From Tyzzerella sp. (GTDB lineage: Bacteria > Bacillota > Clostridia > Lachnospirales > Lachnospiraceae), in the NCBI GenBank assembly GCA_017416155.1, contig JAFQDE010000011.1, positions 22,528 to 86,527 on the forward strand: a DNA stretch of 64,000 bases, written 5' to 3'. The translations under genes and the position numbers were made by a program. Positions 54,633 through 62,662 of this stretch are shown piece after piece. Below the pieces are notes generated by a model that saw nothing but the letters and a program-made list of their open reading frames with translations, searched no databases and had not been told where the DNA came from. Positions within the stretch are counted from its first letter, which is position 1, and each line of letters begins with the position of its first letter.

Positions 54633-55001
54633 ATGATTATTGAAATTAATTTTAACAGTACAGAAGCAATCTACATGCAATTGCGCAATCAGATTATTAT
54701 GGGAATTGCCACGGCAAAGTTGCAGGAAGGAGATTCCTTGCCGTCGGTTCGTCAATTGGCGGAAGAGGTTGGAATCAACATGCATACAGTGAACAAGGCG
54801 TATGCCCTGCTTCGTGAAGAAGGAATCATACATCTGGACAGAAGGCGCGGTGCTGTGATTGCAATTGATATGAATAAACTGCAGGCAATGGAAGATATGA
54901 AGAGGCAGCTTTCTGTAGTGCTTGCAAAAGGAAGATGTAAGAATATTACGAAAGAGGATGTCTACACTTTAGTAGATGAGATATTTGAAGAATATTGTTA
55001 G
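54633..55001 (+). CDS. GntR-family (YtrA-like) transcriptional regulator
   Basis: 122 residues. The winged HTH at ~10-75 includes AIYMQLRNQIIMGIATAKLQEGDSLPSVRQLAEE split across helices, then NMHTVNKAYALLREEGII. The short C-terminal helical tail is of the YtrA type, without a ligand domain. YtrA regulators usually sit before ABC transporters; here the next gene is clpC, in the place where many Firmicutes have ctsR. Confidence 0.88.
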   Translation: MIIEINFNSTEAIYMQLRNQIIMGIATAKLQEGDSLPSVRQLAEEVGINMHTVNKAYALLREEGIIHLDRRRGAVIAIDMNKLQAMEDMKRQLSVVLAKGRCKNITKEDVYTLVDEIFEEYC

Positions 55002-55019
55002 TTGGGAGGTCAAAAGGAT

Positions 55020-57449
55020 ATGCAGAAAGGATATACAGCACAGGCCGAAAAAGTATTAATTACAGCGAAAAATCTTGCAAGAAAATGGAATCATCCTTAT
55101 GTTGGAACAGAACATTTGCTTTTGGCATTAAAAAAAGAATTTACCGGCGTGGCAAGTCAGGTACTTGGTATGAACGGCGTAGAAGATGAAAAGGTTGTAA
55201 AGATTATAGAGGAACTGGTAGCGCCGGTTCAGGATATTAAACGTAAGAAAATTGCTCTAAGTCCGCGACTGGAATTCTTGCTTGATAATGCAATGCAGGA
55301 GGCTGTGCGTCAGAAATCAGAAAAAGTCGGAACAGAGCATATGTTGCTTGCAATGATTAAAGATGCAGATTGTGTTGCAACACGTATTCTTGTTACTTTG
55401 AATGTTGATTTGGAAAAAGTGCAGGATGATATTTTAGAGACAGTAGGCTTGAATCCAAAGGAATATTATGAAGAGAGTTATGAGGGTGGCCGTGTACCGG
55501 GTGGAATGCTGGAGCAGTTTGCAACAGATTTGACCATACAGGCAGCCGAAGGGAAATTGGATCCTGTGGTTGGTCGTGAGGCAGAGATTGAGAGGTTAAT
55601 GCAAGTACTCAGTCGCCGAACAAAAAACAACCCGTGTCTCATCGGGGAACCGGGAGTTGGTAAGACAGCTGTTATCGAAGGCTTAGCAAGTCGTATTGCA
55701 GAAGGCGTTGTGCCGGAGGGCATGAGAGATAAGCATATTTTGACATTGGACTTATCAGGAATGGTCGCAGGCTCCAAATATCGTGGCGAGTTTGAGGAAC
55801 GCATGAAGAAGCTTCTTCGCGAAGTGAAGTCGGATAGTAATGTGATTCTATTCTTGGATGAGATACACACAATCATCGGAGCAGGAGGTGCAGAGGGGGC
55901 ATTGGATGCTGCGAATATTTTAAAACCATCCATGGCTCGTGGCGAGATTCAGTTAATCGGTGCAACTACCATCAGTGAATATCGCAAGCATATTGAGAAG
56001 GACGCGGCGTTAGAGCGAAGATTCCAACCGATTACGATAGAAGAACCCGACATGGAACTTTGCAAAAAGATTATGGAAGGTCTGAAGGGTAAATATGAAG
56101 CCCATCATCGTGTAAAAATAGATGAGGACGCTTTAAATACAGCGATTCAATTGTCTGAGCGTTATATTAATGACAGAAATCTTCCGGACAAAGCAATTGA
56201 TGTGCTGGATGAAGCATGCTCGAAGGTAAGCCTTCGTGGATATAAGGTTCCTGAGAATTTGGAAAAATTAGAGGCAGTGCTGCAGGAGATGCTTTCCCGC
56301 AAAGAAGAAGAGATTAAGGCAGGCAATTTTGCTGAGGCATCTATGATACAACAGGAACAGGAGGAGGTTGTCAAGAAGATTGAACGCTTGAAGAAACGTT
56401 TCCAAATCGCACAGGAAAAGCAAGAACTATTTGTGACTGAAGAAGATATTGCAGCAGTCGTATCTTCTTGGACTAAGATTCCGGTGCAAAAATTAACGGA
56501 GTCTGAGGGCACACGTCTGCGTAAATTGGAGCAGACCCTTCATAAACGTGTCATTGGACAGGAGGAAGCAGTAACTGCGGTTGCAAAAGCAGTGAAACGA
56601 GGCCGTGTTGGGATTAAAAGTCCGAATCGCCCTGTGGGTTCCTTCCTATTCTTAGGACCAACCGGTGTCGGAAAGACGGAACTGGCAAAGACATTGGCAG
56701 AGGCATTATTTGGAAAAGATGATGCGATGATTCGTGTTGATATGTCAGAATATATGGAGAAGCACAGCGTGTCAAAGATGATTGGTTCGCCACCGGGATA
56801 TGTAGGACATGATGACGGCGGTCAGCTTAGTGAAAAGGTGCGCAGGAATCCATACTCAGTTGTTCTATTTGATGAGATAGAAAAGGCGCATCCGGATGTG
56901 TTTAATATTTTATTACAGGTATTAGATGACGGACACATCACAGATTCGCAAGGAAGAAAAGTGGATTTTAGAAATACCGTTATCATCATGACTTCCAATG
57001 CAGGCGCCAAGGCAATCGTAGAGCCTAAAAAATTAGGTTTTGGCGCGCAGGAAGATGCTGCAGAAGATTACAAAAAGATGAAGAGCAATGTAATGGAAGA
57101 AGTCAAGAGATTATTCCGCCCAGAGTTCTTGAACCGTATTGACGAGACAATCGTGTTCCATGCATTAAACGAAGAACACATGAAGAAGATTGTGGGACTT
57201 ATGTGTCGTGAACTCAGTGAGCGTGTGAAGAGGCAGATGGATATAAAACTCACAATTCGTGATTCTGTTAAGAAATATATTGTAGAAAAAGGAACTGACA
57301 AGAAATACGGTGCAAGACCGCTTCGTCGTGCCATTCAAAATGAACTGGAAGATAAACTTGCAGAAGCAATTTTGGATGGTGATGTGAAGGCGGGTACCGA
57401 AGTGATCGTCAGTGTTGCAAAAGAAAAGATTATTTTCAAGGAGGCTTAA
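55020..57449 (+). CDS. clpC: Clp protease ATPase subunit ClpC
   Basis: 809 residues. A Clp-N double repeat (~1-145) is followed by AAA-1 with Walker A GEPGVGKTA (~210) and Walker B FLDEIHT, a UVR-like middle domain (~425-455) and AAA-2 with GPTGVGKTE (~547). A C-terminal small domain follows. It unfolds substrates for ClpP. No mcsA/mcsB are next to it. The start at 55020 is selected for the GGGAGG site; a TTG at 55002 would overlap that site. Confidence 0.95.
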   Translation: MQKGYTAQAEKVLITAKNLARKWNHPYVGTEHLLLALKKEFTGVASQVLGMNGVEDEKVVKIIEELVAPVQDIKRKKIALSPRLEFLLDNAMQEAVRQKSEKVGTEHMLLAMIKDADCVATRILVTLNVDLEKVQDDILETVGLNPKEYYEESYEGGRVPGGMLEQFATDLTIQAAEGKLDPVVGREAEIERLMQVLSRRTKNNPCLIGEPGVGKTAVIEGLASRIAEGVVPEGMRDKHILTLDLSGMVAGSKYRGEFEERMKKLLREVKSDSNVILFLDEIHTIIGAGGAEGALDAANILKPSMARGEIQLIGATTISEYRKHIEKDAALERRFQPITIEEPDMELCKKIMEGLKGKYEAHHRVKIDEDALNTAIQLSERYINDRNLPDKAIDVLDEACSKVSLRGYKVPENLEKLEAVLQEMLSRKEEEIKAGNFAEASMIQQEQEEVVKKIERLKKRFQIAQEKQELFVTEEDIAAVVSSWTKIPVQKLTESEGTRLRKLEQTLHKRVIGQEEAVTAVAKAVKRGRVGIKSPNRPVGSFLFLGPTGVGKTELAKTLAEALFGKDDAMIRVDMSEYMEKHSVSKMIGSPPGYVGHDDGGQLSEKVRRNPYSVVLFDEIEKAHPDVFNILLQVLDDGHITDSQGRKVDFRNTVIIMTSNAGAKAIVEPKKLGFGAQEDAAEDYKKMKSNVMEEVKRLFRPEFLNRIDETIVFHALNEEHMKKIVGLMCRELSERVKRQMDIKLTIRDSVKKYIVEKGTDKKYGARPLRRAIQNELEDKLAEAILDGDVKAGTEVIVSVAKEKIIFKEA

Positions 57450-58808
57450 ATGGCAAAAGGGAAAAAGAGTGTTTTCTTCTGTCAGAACTGTGGGCATGAA
57501 GAAAATAAATGGCTAGGCCAATGCCCGATGTGCAAGGAGTGGAATACTTTTGTTGAGGAAACGGTTTCCGTGGCGAAAAGCAACACAGTGAAGCTGAGCA
57601 AAGAAGCGGAGATTGTTGCATTAAAAGATATTACTATAAATAATGAAGAAAGAATTTTCACGAGAATTGGAGAACTGGACCGTGTGCTCGGCGGAGGAAT
57701 CGTGCCGGGTTCCCTAGTACTTGTAGGAGGCGACCCGGGTATCGGTAAGTCTACATTATTACTACAAGTGTGTCAAAAACTTTGCGAAGATAAAAAGCAG
57801 GTGCTATATATTTCCGGAGAAGAGTCATTGGGGCAGATTAAACTTCGTGCAAACCGTATGGGAGAATTTAAAGCAGAACTATATCTGCTTTGCGAAACCA
57901 ATCTCGAAGTGATTCGTAGCGTGATTGATAAACGCAGACCGGATATAGTAGTAATAGATTCTATTCAAACCATGTACAGTGAAGAGGTGACATCAGCTCC
58001 GGGAAGTGTATCGCAGGTTCGAGAATCCACCAATATATTTATGCAGTTAGCAAAGGGACTTGGCATTTCTATCTTTATCGTAGGTCATGTAACAAAAGAG
58101 GGCACAGTAGCAGGACCGAGAGTGCTTGAACACATGGTGGATACGGTGTTGTATTTCGAGGGTGACCGTCACGCGTCTTATCGTATTTTGCGAGGTGTGA
58201 AGAATCGTTTTGGTTCCACCAATGAGATAGGTGTGTTTGAAATGCGCCAAAATGGTTTGGTTGAGGTGGAAAATCCGTCGGAGTTTATGCTGAATGGAAA
58301 ACCGGAACACGCATCCGGTTCCGTGGTTGCTTGTTCTATGGAAGGAACCCGTCCAATCTTAATAGAGATTCAGGCTCTTGTCTGCAACAGTAATTTCGGC
58401 GTGCCGAGAAGAACAGCAGCAGGTACCGATTACAACCGTGTGAATCTTTTAATGGCAGTCTTGGAAAAACGAGTGGGATTACATTTATCCAACTACGATG
58501 CTTATGTTAATATCGCAGGCGGTGTAAAAATGAACGAGCCGGCGATTGACCTTGGTATTGTGATGGCGATTGCTTCCAGTTATAAAAATGTAGCCATCGA
58601 CGAGAAGACCATTGTGTTTGGCGAAGTAGGCCTCAGTGGTGAGGTGCGCGCAGTCAGCATGCCGGAACAACGTGTCGCTGAAGCAAAGAAACTCGGATTT
58701 GAGACTTGTATTATACCGGAAGTGTGCGTGGATATGGTAAAAGGTGTGCAGGGAATCAAGGTGATTGGCGTGAAAAATATTGGTGATGCAATTCGGTTGT
58801 TAGGGTGA
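57450..58808 (+). CDS. radA: DNA repair protein RadA
   Basis: 452 residues. An N-terminal zinc finger (Cys11, Cys14, Cys25, Cys28) is followed by a RecA-like ATPase with Walker A GGDPGIGKST (~93-102), the diagnostic KNRFG motif (~250) and a C-terminal Lon-like domain. RadA promotes branch migration during recombination and integration of transforming DNA. Its stop codon sits within a few bases of the cas1 start, so they are probably co-transcribed. Confidence 0.96.
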   Translation: MAKGKKSVFFCQNCGHEENKWLGQCPMCKEWNTFVEETVSVAKSNTVKLSKEAEIVALKDITINNEERIFTRIGELDRVLGGGIVPGSLVLVGGDPGIGKSTLLLQVCQKLCEDKKQVLYISGEESLGQIKLRANRMGEFKAELYLLCETNLEVIRSVIDKRRPDIVVIDSIQTMYSEEVTSAPGSVSQVRESTNIFMQLAKGLGISIFIVGHVTKEGTVAGPRVLEHMVDTVLYFEGDRHASYRILRGVKNRFGSTNEIGVFEMRQNGLVEVENPSEFMLNGKPEHASGSVVACSMEGTRPILIEIQALVCNSNFGVPRRTAAGTDYNRVNLLMAVLEKRVGLHLSNYDAYVNIAGGVKMNEPAIDLGIVMAIASSYKNVAIDEKTIVFGEVGLSGEVRAVSMPEQRVAEAKKLGFETCIIPEVCVDMVKGVQGIKVIGVKNIGDAIRLLG

Positions 58809-58816
58809 TGATAGGT

Positions 58817-59722
58817 ATGGGGTTTCGAACACTTGAAATCAGTCATGTGGCTGAAATCCATATAAAAGAAAGGCAACTAGAGATTACAACAGAAGAAGGA
58901 GTTGCACTTATTCCAATAGAAGATATAAGTCAGATAATGGTTCATGGTGCAAATATACGTCTCTCAACAATGGATTTATCTATATTGAGTCAGAACAAGA
59001 TAGCAATCATGACACTAGATGACAGGTATTTGCCAACTGCGATTGTTCTTCCATTTGAAGGGCATGCAAGACAATCGAAATTAATGCATGCACAAGTACA
59101 GTTGGCAAGTGAAAAATATACGGAATTGTGGATTCGGATAATTAAGCAGAAAATTAACAATCAGGCAAGGGCACTCTCTATAATGGGTCTTGATGGTGCA
59201 GAGAATCTTGCTAAATACATTGATTCTGTTAATGGAAAAAATGTGGATTATTGCGAGGCGATATCTGCAAAAGAGTATTTTGAGTTTTATCACGAAGGAC
59301 TAAACAGAAGAACAGAAGATCCTGTCAATAGCAGGTTAAATTATGGTTATGCGGTCGTGAGAAGTGCAATAGCAAGAAAGTTGGTGGCAACAGGTTTTCA
59401 TCCAACATTTGGCATACATCATGATAATCAGCTGAATGCATTTAATCTGGCAGATGATTTAATTGAACCATATCGTGCGATTGTAGATTTGGTGGCTCAT
59501 GAAAACATTGGTTCAAACGTGCAATTGTCTAAATCTGAACGAAGAGAGCTAGCGCATGTCTTACATAATGCCTGTATAGTTGATGGAATAAAAGTGAATG
59601 TTATGTCGGCAATAGATATAATGGTGGAAAGTCTGAAGAGAATTATACTGGAAGATTCAGATGAACATTTGAAATTACCTGTAATTGTTCCAATAGAAGA
59701 TATGGAGGGTATAACAGAGTGA
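58817..59722 (+). CDS. cas1: CRISPR-associated integrase Cas1 (type II-like)
   Basis: About 301 residues from ATG 58817 (an in-frame GTG at 58805 overlaps the radA stop). The sequence follows type II Cas1, starting GFRTLEISHVAEIHI. The metal-binding residues are intact (numbered from the GTG): Glu151 in CEAISAKEYF, His206 in GIHHDNQLNAF and Glu221 in NLADDLIEPYR. LNYGYAVVRSAIAR and the C-terminal LPVIVPIEDM also match type II-C relatives. Catalysis therefore looks preserved. There is no cas9, cas4, csn2 or other cas gene apart from cas2. Confidence 0.93.
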   Translation: MGFRTLEISHVAEIHIKERQLEITTEEGVALIPIEDISQIMVHGANIRLSTMDLSILSQNKIAIMTLDDRYLPTAIVLPFEGHARQSKLMHAQVQLASEKYTELWIRIIKQKINNQARALSIMGLDGAENLAKYIDSVNGKNVDYCEAISAKEYFEFYHEGLNRRTEDPVNSRLNYGYAVVRSAIARKLVATGFHPTFGIHHDNQLNAFNLADDLIEPYRAIVDLVAHENIGSNVQLSKSERRELAHVLHNACIVDGIKVNVMSAIDIMVESLKRIILEDSDEHLKLPVIVPIEDMEGITE

Positions 59723-60024
59723 GATTGCTTGTAATACTTAGCCCTACGGATAGGTGGGGAACCAAAATGGAGTATACCAGACTTAGGAAGTTCTTACATA
59801 AAGATGGATATATACGCATAGCTCCAGAAGTATATATGAGAGTAGTGCAAAATAGAAAAACAAGTGAAAAGCATTATCGTAGGATTGAAGAGGTTGCACC
59901 GAAAACAGGAACAGTAAGACTGTTACGTTTAACTGAAAAACAATATAATAATATTTATATGGTGTCAGGACAAATGGACCATCAGGAAAAAACAGTTGGT
60001 GTGAACTGCCATATTATGTTATAA
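59719..60024 (+). CDS. cas2: CRISPR-associated protein Cas2
   Basis: 101 residues starting at GTG and overlapping cas1 by 4 bp. The ferredoxin-like Cas2 pattern is clear: RLLVILSPTD, RLRKFLHKDGYIRIAPEVYMRV, HYRRIEEVAPKTGTVRLLRLTEKQY. Where most Cas2 proteins have the metal-binding Asp8 in an FDLP-like motif, this one has Ser8 (ILSPT), so nuclease activity is probably lost. Cas2 acts as the structural bridge of the Cas1-Cas2 integrase and does not need that activity. Confidence 0.9.
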   Translation: MRLLVILSPTDRWGTKMEYTRLRKFLHKDGYIRIAPEVYMRVVQNRKTSEKHYRRIEEVAPKTGTVRLLRLTEKQYNNIYMVSGQMDHQEKTVGVNCHIML

Positions 60025-60025
60025 T
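59996..60025 (+). promoter_or_regulatory. Extended -10 promoter reading into the repeat array
   Basis: TTGGTG (59996-60001) -18- TATAAT (60020-60025) preceded by TG at the extended -10 position. The -10 box overlaps the cas2 stop codon. The predicted start is ~60032, 60 bp before repeat 1. Confidence 0.65.
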
Positions 60026-60091
60026 TCGGATAGGAACAATTGTTGGAAACTATATTTTGAAGTATATGGTTGAAAGAAACTAAATGTAGTA
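60026..60091 (+). other. Leader-like region before repeat 1
   Basis: 66 bp, AT-rich, non-coding, with a small interrupted hairpin (ACTATAT / ATATGGT). Its position between cas2 and the first repeat matches a CRISPR leader. No tracrRNA anti-repeat is visible here. Confidence 0.5.
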
Positions 60092-60127
60092 CATGAACGA
60101 CCCGGTAAAAATGGTGCATCGTTCAAC
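60092..60127 (+). repeat. Array repeat 1 (leader-proximal)
   Basis: 36 bp. It contains an ATG (60093) in frame with the downstream truncated DUF4367 frame, encoding MNDPVKMVHRS then T at the border. Identical to repeat 2. Confidence 0.9.
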
Positions 60128-60752
60128 TGAAGAATTAATTCGCCTGGGAAAGATTTATAAGAAAAAACGTAGCAGACGTAAATACTATGTACTTTTAGTG
60201 GCAGTATTATGTGCATTGGGAGTGGGAACTGTAAGTTTCGGTGATGGGAAGAAAGTATTTACGAAGATACAAGGGATATTTAATAAGGGAACGCATACAA
60301 GAATCAGTGATGGGGATGATGATAAATTCGATGGTGTGATAAAAGCGAGCGAAGAAGATGTTTATGAGAAGATAGAAGAAAAATTTGGATTTGCTCCAAT
60401 CAAGTTACTTTATTTACCAGGCGGAATGCAATTTGTAGAGGCAAACATAGAGTATGAGACGCAGAATGCGCGTTTGTATTACAAAGGTAAAGAAGGAGAA
60501 AGTATCATATTTCGAGTGATTACGGACTATCGTACAGGATTAGTGAGTGCTGATATAGAAGATGTTTATATTAGAGAGTATGAAAAAACCGTAAATAACA
60601 CAAATGTATTAATAACAGAATATGAAATCAAAGAGAATAAAGCATCGAGGTGGTCCGTGGTTTTTGAGCATAAAGACGCACAATACACATTGATTGCGAC
60701 GGGTATTCAACAACAGGAAGTTGAAAAGATTGTAGATAATTTATATTTGTAA
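60093..60752 (+). pseudogene. 5'-truncated DUF4367 (anti-sigma-like) gene starting in repeat 1
   Basis: The frame opens at the ATG inside repeat 1; native sequence starts at ~60128. What remains has a basic KKKRSRRK stretch, one membrane segment (~31-49), and an extracellular DUF4367 domain (FGFAPIKLLYLPGGMQF ... VDNLYL). Family members normally carry ~50-60 further cytoplasmic residues before the basic stretch, which are missing. No clear ribosome site precedes the ATG. It may be expressed from the leader promoter as a shortened protein or be dead; either way it is a fragment captured at the repeat. Confidence 0.65.
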
Positions 60753-60819
60753 TAAGAAAGCGTGATATTTCTCTTGCTGAGGTGTCTATATAGAAAATAG
60801 ACCTAAAGGAGAGAAATAA

Positions 60820-61056
60820 GTGAAAAAAAGAGTAGTTGCATTGCTTTTTGCGCTTTTGTTATCAATTATGGGAGCCATTGCAGGAGATGAAAAAGTATAT
60901 GCGGAGGAACCAGTACAGGATGTGGAACTGTCGGAAGTATGGACAGAGGATGCATTGGTAGGCTACGCTACCTCCCAGACATGGGGTGTATATTTGGCAG
61001 AAGGCGTATCCATTATCATGAACGACCCGGTAAAAATGGTGCATCGTTCAACCTAA
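60820..61056 (+). pseudogene. 3'-truncated secreted protein (DUF6147-like) ending in repeat 2
   Basis: GTG start with AAAGGAGAG upstream. The signal peptide (~1-29, cleavage near VYAEE) and the start of a DUF6147-like domain (GYATSQTWGVYLAEGVSII, residues 48-66) are followed abruptly by 12 residues encoded by repeat 2 and a stop. The rest of the domain is absent. The promoter and ribosome site look intact, so the break at the repeat is the anomaly. Confidence 0.65.
61017..61052 (+). repeat. Array repeat 2
   Basis: 36 bp, identical to repeat 1. It interrupts the frame of the DUF6147-like gene and adds MNDPVKMVHRST before a stop. A different gene's 3' portion begins immediately after it. Confidence 0.9.
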
Positions 61057-61315
61057 CGGTTCATATAAGGTAACTTATGAGCACACCCTCTTTTGGACTG
61101 CGGGATTTAGTTTGACTATCTCAAATAACAGAATTACATCTGTTTATTCCCCTTTTTATTCTGTTGGCTGGGGAAGTATTTCTAGTCCTCAATTGAATTT
61201 AAATAGCAGTTCAAAAGCCACATATAAATTCATTCATAAAGCAGGATTACTAAATACTGCAACAGGTGTTGTGGCAACTATCTCAGGAACCGCTTTACAA
61301 GTAACGAAGCTGTAA
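61055..61315 (+). pseudogene. 5'-truncated secreted-protein gene fragment (DUF5626-like)
   Basis: Open from the right border of repeat 2 to the stop at 61315, encoding NGSYKVTYEHTLFWTAGFSL, then a beta-rich region and a TATGVVATISGTALQVTKL end. This resembles the C-terminal half of DUF5626-type secreted proteins and not the family of the preceding fragment. Its frame is offset by one base from that fragment. No start codon or signal peptide. Confidence 0.6.
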
Positions 61316-61413
61316 TATGTAAAAAATCGATAGAAGGTGAATCCAATGAATTAATAATTTGTACTATAAGGTTTTAACAGAAATTTATATTATTTTTGAA
61401 GGAGCGTGTTGTT

Positions 61414-62586
61414 ATGAAAAAAGCAGTATCAATATTTTTATCCATTATAGTAGTAGGAATGCTGTCATTAAACGGAAAATGTAGTAATAATGTTCCAAAT
61501 GATAATTTTCCATCCAAAAACTTGCTCGTACTTGTGGCTGACAATAGCACATATGATGAGGACTTTATTAATAAAAATCCCACAATAACATATGATATCA
61601 TTAAGATGAGCGAATTAGCACAATATAATCCAAACAATTATGATGAAATTGCAGCACCATATTTAAGCGATGGTTCCCTAAATGACTTTATGGCAGAACA
61701 ATATGAAAATGAAAAAAAGGTGTATTTATATGGAGAATTTACACTGAACGATTTTTGTGATGTTCTAGATATTCAAAAATACTCTGTGGAGGTTCCAATA
61801 ACTCGCATGAGTGAAGATTATTCAACCACAATACGAGATACTGTTACAATGAGTTACAGTGATACTTATGCGGAAGAGGAAATACAGAACGTAGTAGCAT
61901 TGAAGAAGAATTCATCCGATGGACTATTAGCATTCATCCCTAAAAACTCGAATGAAGAGTATTCTCTCGATTTGTTATTGAGTGCTGTGTTTGATGATGT
62001 TTCCTGTGGAGCATCAACATATGCCACTTTAGTTTCATCTGGGTATAATATTAAAACATACACATTGGGTAGGCAATATGCAATATTGGACTGGTATTTA
62101 TATAAATGTAGTGAGAATGATGCTAGTCGCGATTACTATGGCATAAAAACAAATATCGGACTTGAAGGTGGAACTTACAGCGGACTTAACTATTTAGGAG
62201 AAGGTATATATGTAAATATGGCCTGTGTATACGGAGATGATGAATTACAAGATGCTGCGCCTGGCAATAGTACTAAAGTTAGCAATTTTAATGTTAGTCT
62301 AAACTTCGGTACAAATATAAGCGGTTCGCTTGGGTGGAATTTTAGCATTGACAACAATCCAACTGTGTCAAGAACATTAAGCTTAAATAGTGATACTGTA
62401 AATTGGTCAGTAGAAGAAAAGACTTATACTTTAGATGGGCAAGTATTTTCTCCAGGAATGACATGGTCAACTCTTGAAGATCATGCCGCCTTAGACATTG
62501 AGTTCAGAGGATATTTTGAAAGTACATTTAAAGGATTATACGATTACACACCATGGAAGACTGTACAAATCAGATATGAACCATAA
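61414..62586 (+). CDS. Secreted protein of unknown function (array insert 2)
   Basis: 390 residues with GAAGGAGCG before the ATG. An N-terminal signal peptide (~1-22) is followed by an acidic alpha/beta region (~30-130) and a C-terminal beta-rich, Ser/Asn/Thr-rich region (around FNVSLNFGTNISGSLGWNF) ending in RYEP. I do not recognise the family. It is the only apparently complete gene inside the array. Its stop codon is directly followed by repeat 3, so a loss of 3' sequence cannot be excluded. Confidence 0.65.
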   Translation: MKKAVSIFLSIIVVGMLSLNGKCSNNVPNDNFPSKNLLVLVADNSTYDEDFINKNPTITYDIIKMSELAQYNPNNYDEIAAPYLSDGSLNDFMAEQYENEKKVYLYGEFTLNDFCDVLDIQKYSVEVPITRMSEDYSTTIRDTVTMSYSDTYAEEEIQNVVALKKNSSDGLLAFIPKNSNEEYSLDLLLSAVFDDVSCGASTYATLVSSGYNIKTYTLGRQYAILDWYLYKCSENDASRDYYGIKTNIGLEGGTYSGLNYLGEGIYVNMACVYGDDELQDAAPGNSTKVSNFNVSLNFGTNISGSLGWNFSIDNNPTVSRTLSLNSDTVNWSVEEKTYTLDGQVFSPGMTWSTLEDHAALDIEFRGYFESTFKGLYDYTPWKTVQIRYEP

Positions 62587-62622
62587 CATGAACGCCCCGC
62601 TAAAAATGGTGCATCGTTCAAC
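62587..62622 (+). repeat. Array repeat 3 (degenerate, distal)
   Basis: 36 bp with two substitutions relative to repeats 1 and 2 (GACCCGG to GCCCCGC). It begins at the base right after the stop codon of the 61414-62586 gene. Confidence 0.9.
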
Positions 62623-62624
62623 AG

Positions 62625-62654
62625 AAATTAGATGTTTATTTGGATAATTTATAG
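62625..62654 (+). pseudogene. Possible 3' tail of another DUF4367-type gene
   Basis: Starting three bases after repeat 3, a frame reads KLDVYLDNL then stop. It shares an 11-nt stretch (GATAATTTATA) with the end of the DUF4367 gene at 60752 and is followed by a proper terminator. Short, so tentative. Confidence 0.3.
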
Positions 62655-62662
62655 TAAAGCAC

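Larger units (their letters stand above)
60092..62622 (+). CRISPR. Atypical CRISPR-like array with two gene-length inserts
   Basis: Three 36-bp repeats (60092-60127, 61017-61052, 62587-62622) in direct orientation downstream of cas1-cas2. Repeats 1 and 2 are identical; repeat 3 differs at two positions, as is usual for the leader-distal repeat. The repeat starts CATGAACGA and ends TCGTTCAAC, with a 7-bp inverted repeat TGAACGA/TCGTTCA. The intervals are 889 bp (60128-61016) and 1,534 bp (61053-62586), 25-50 times a normal spacer. They contain genes or gene fragments that end at the repeat borders. Confidence 0.72.

Noticed and set aside
58805-62622. A conventional complete type II CRISPR-Cas system
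   Set aside because: No cas9, csn2 or cas4, no tracrRNA-like anti-repeat that I could find nearby, and no short spacers between the repeats.
60092-62622. The inserts as ordinary insertion sequences
   Set aside because: No transposase frame and no terminal inverted repeats at the insert ends; the encoded proteins are membrane or secreted cargo.
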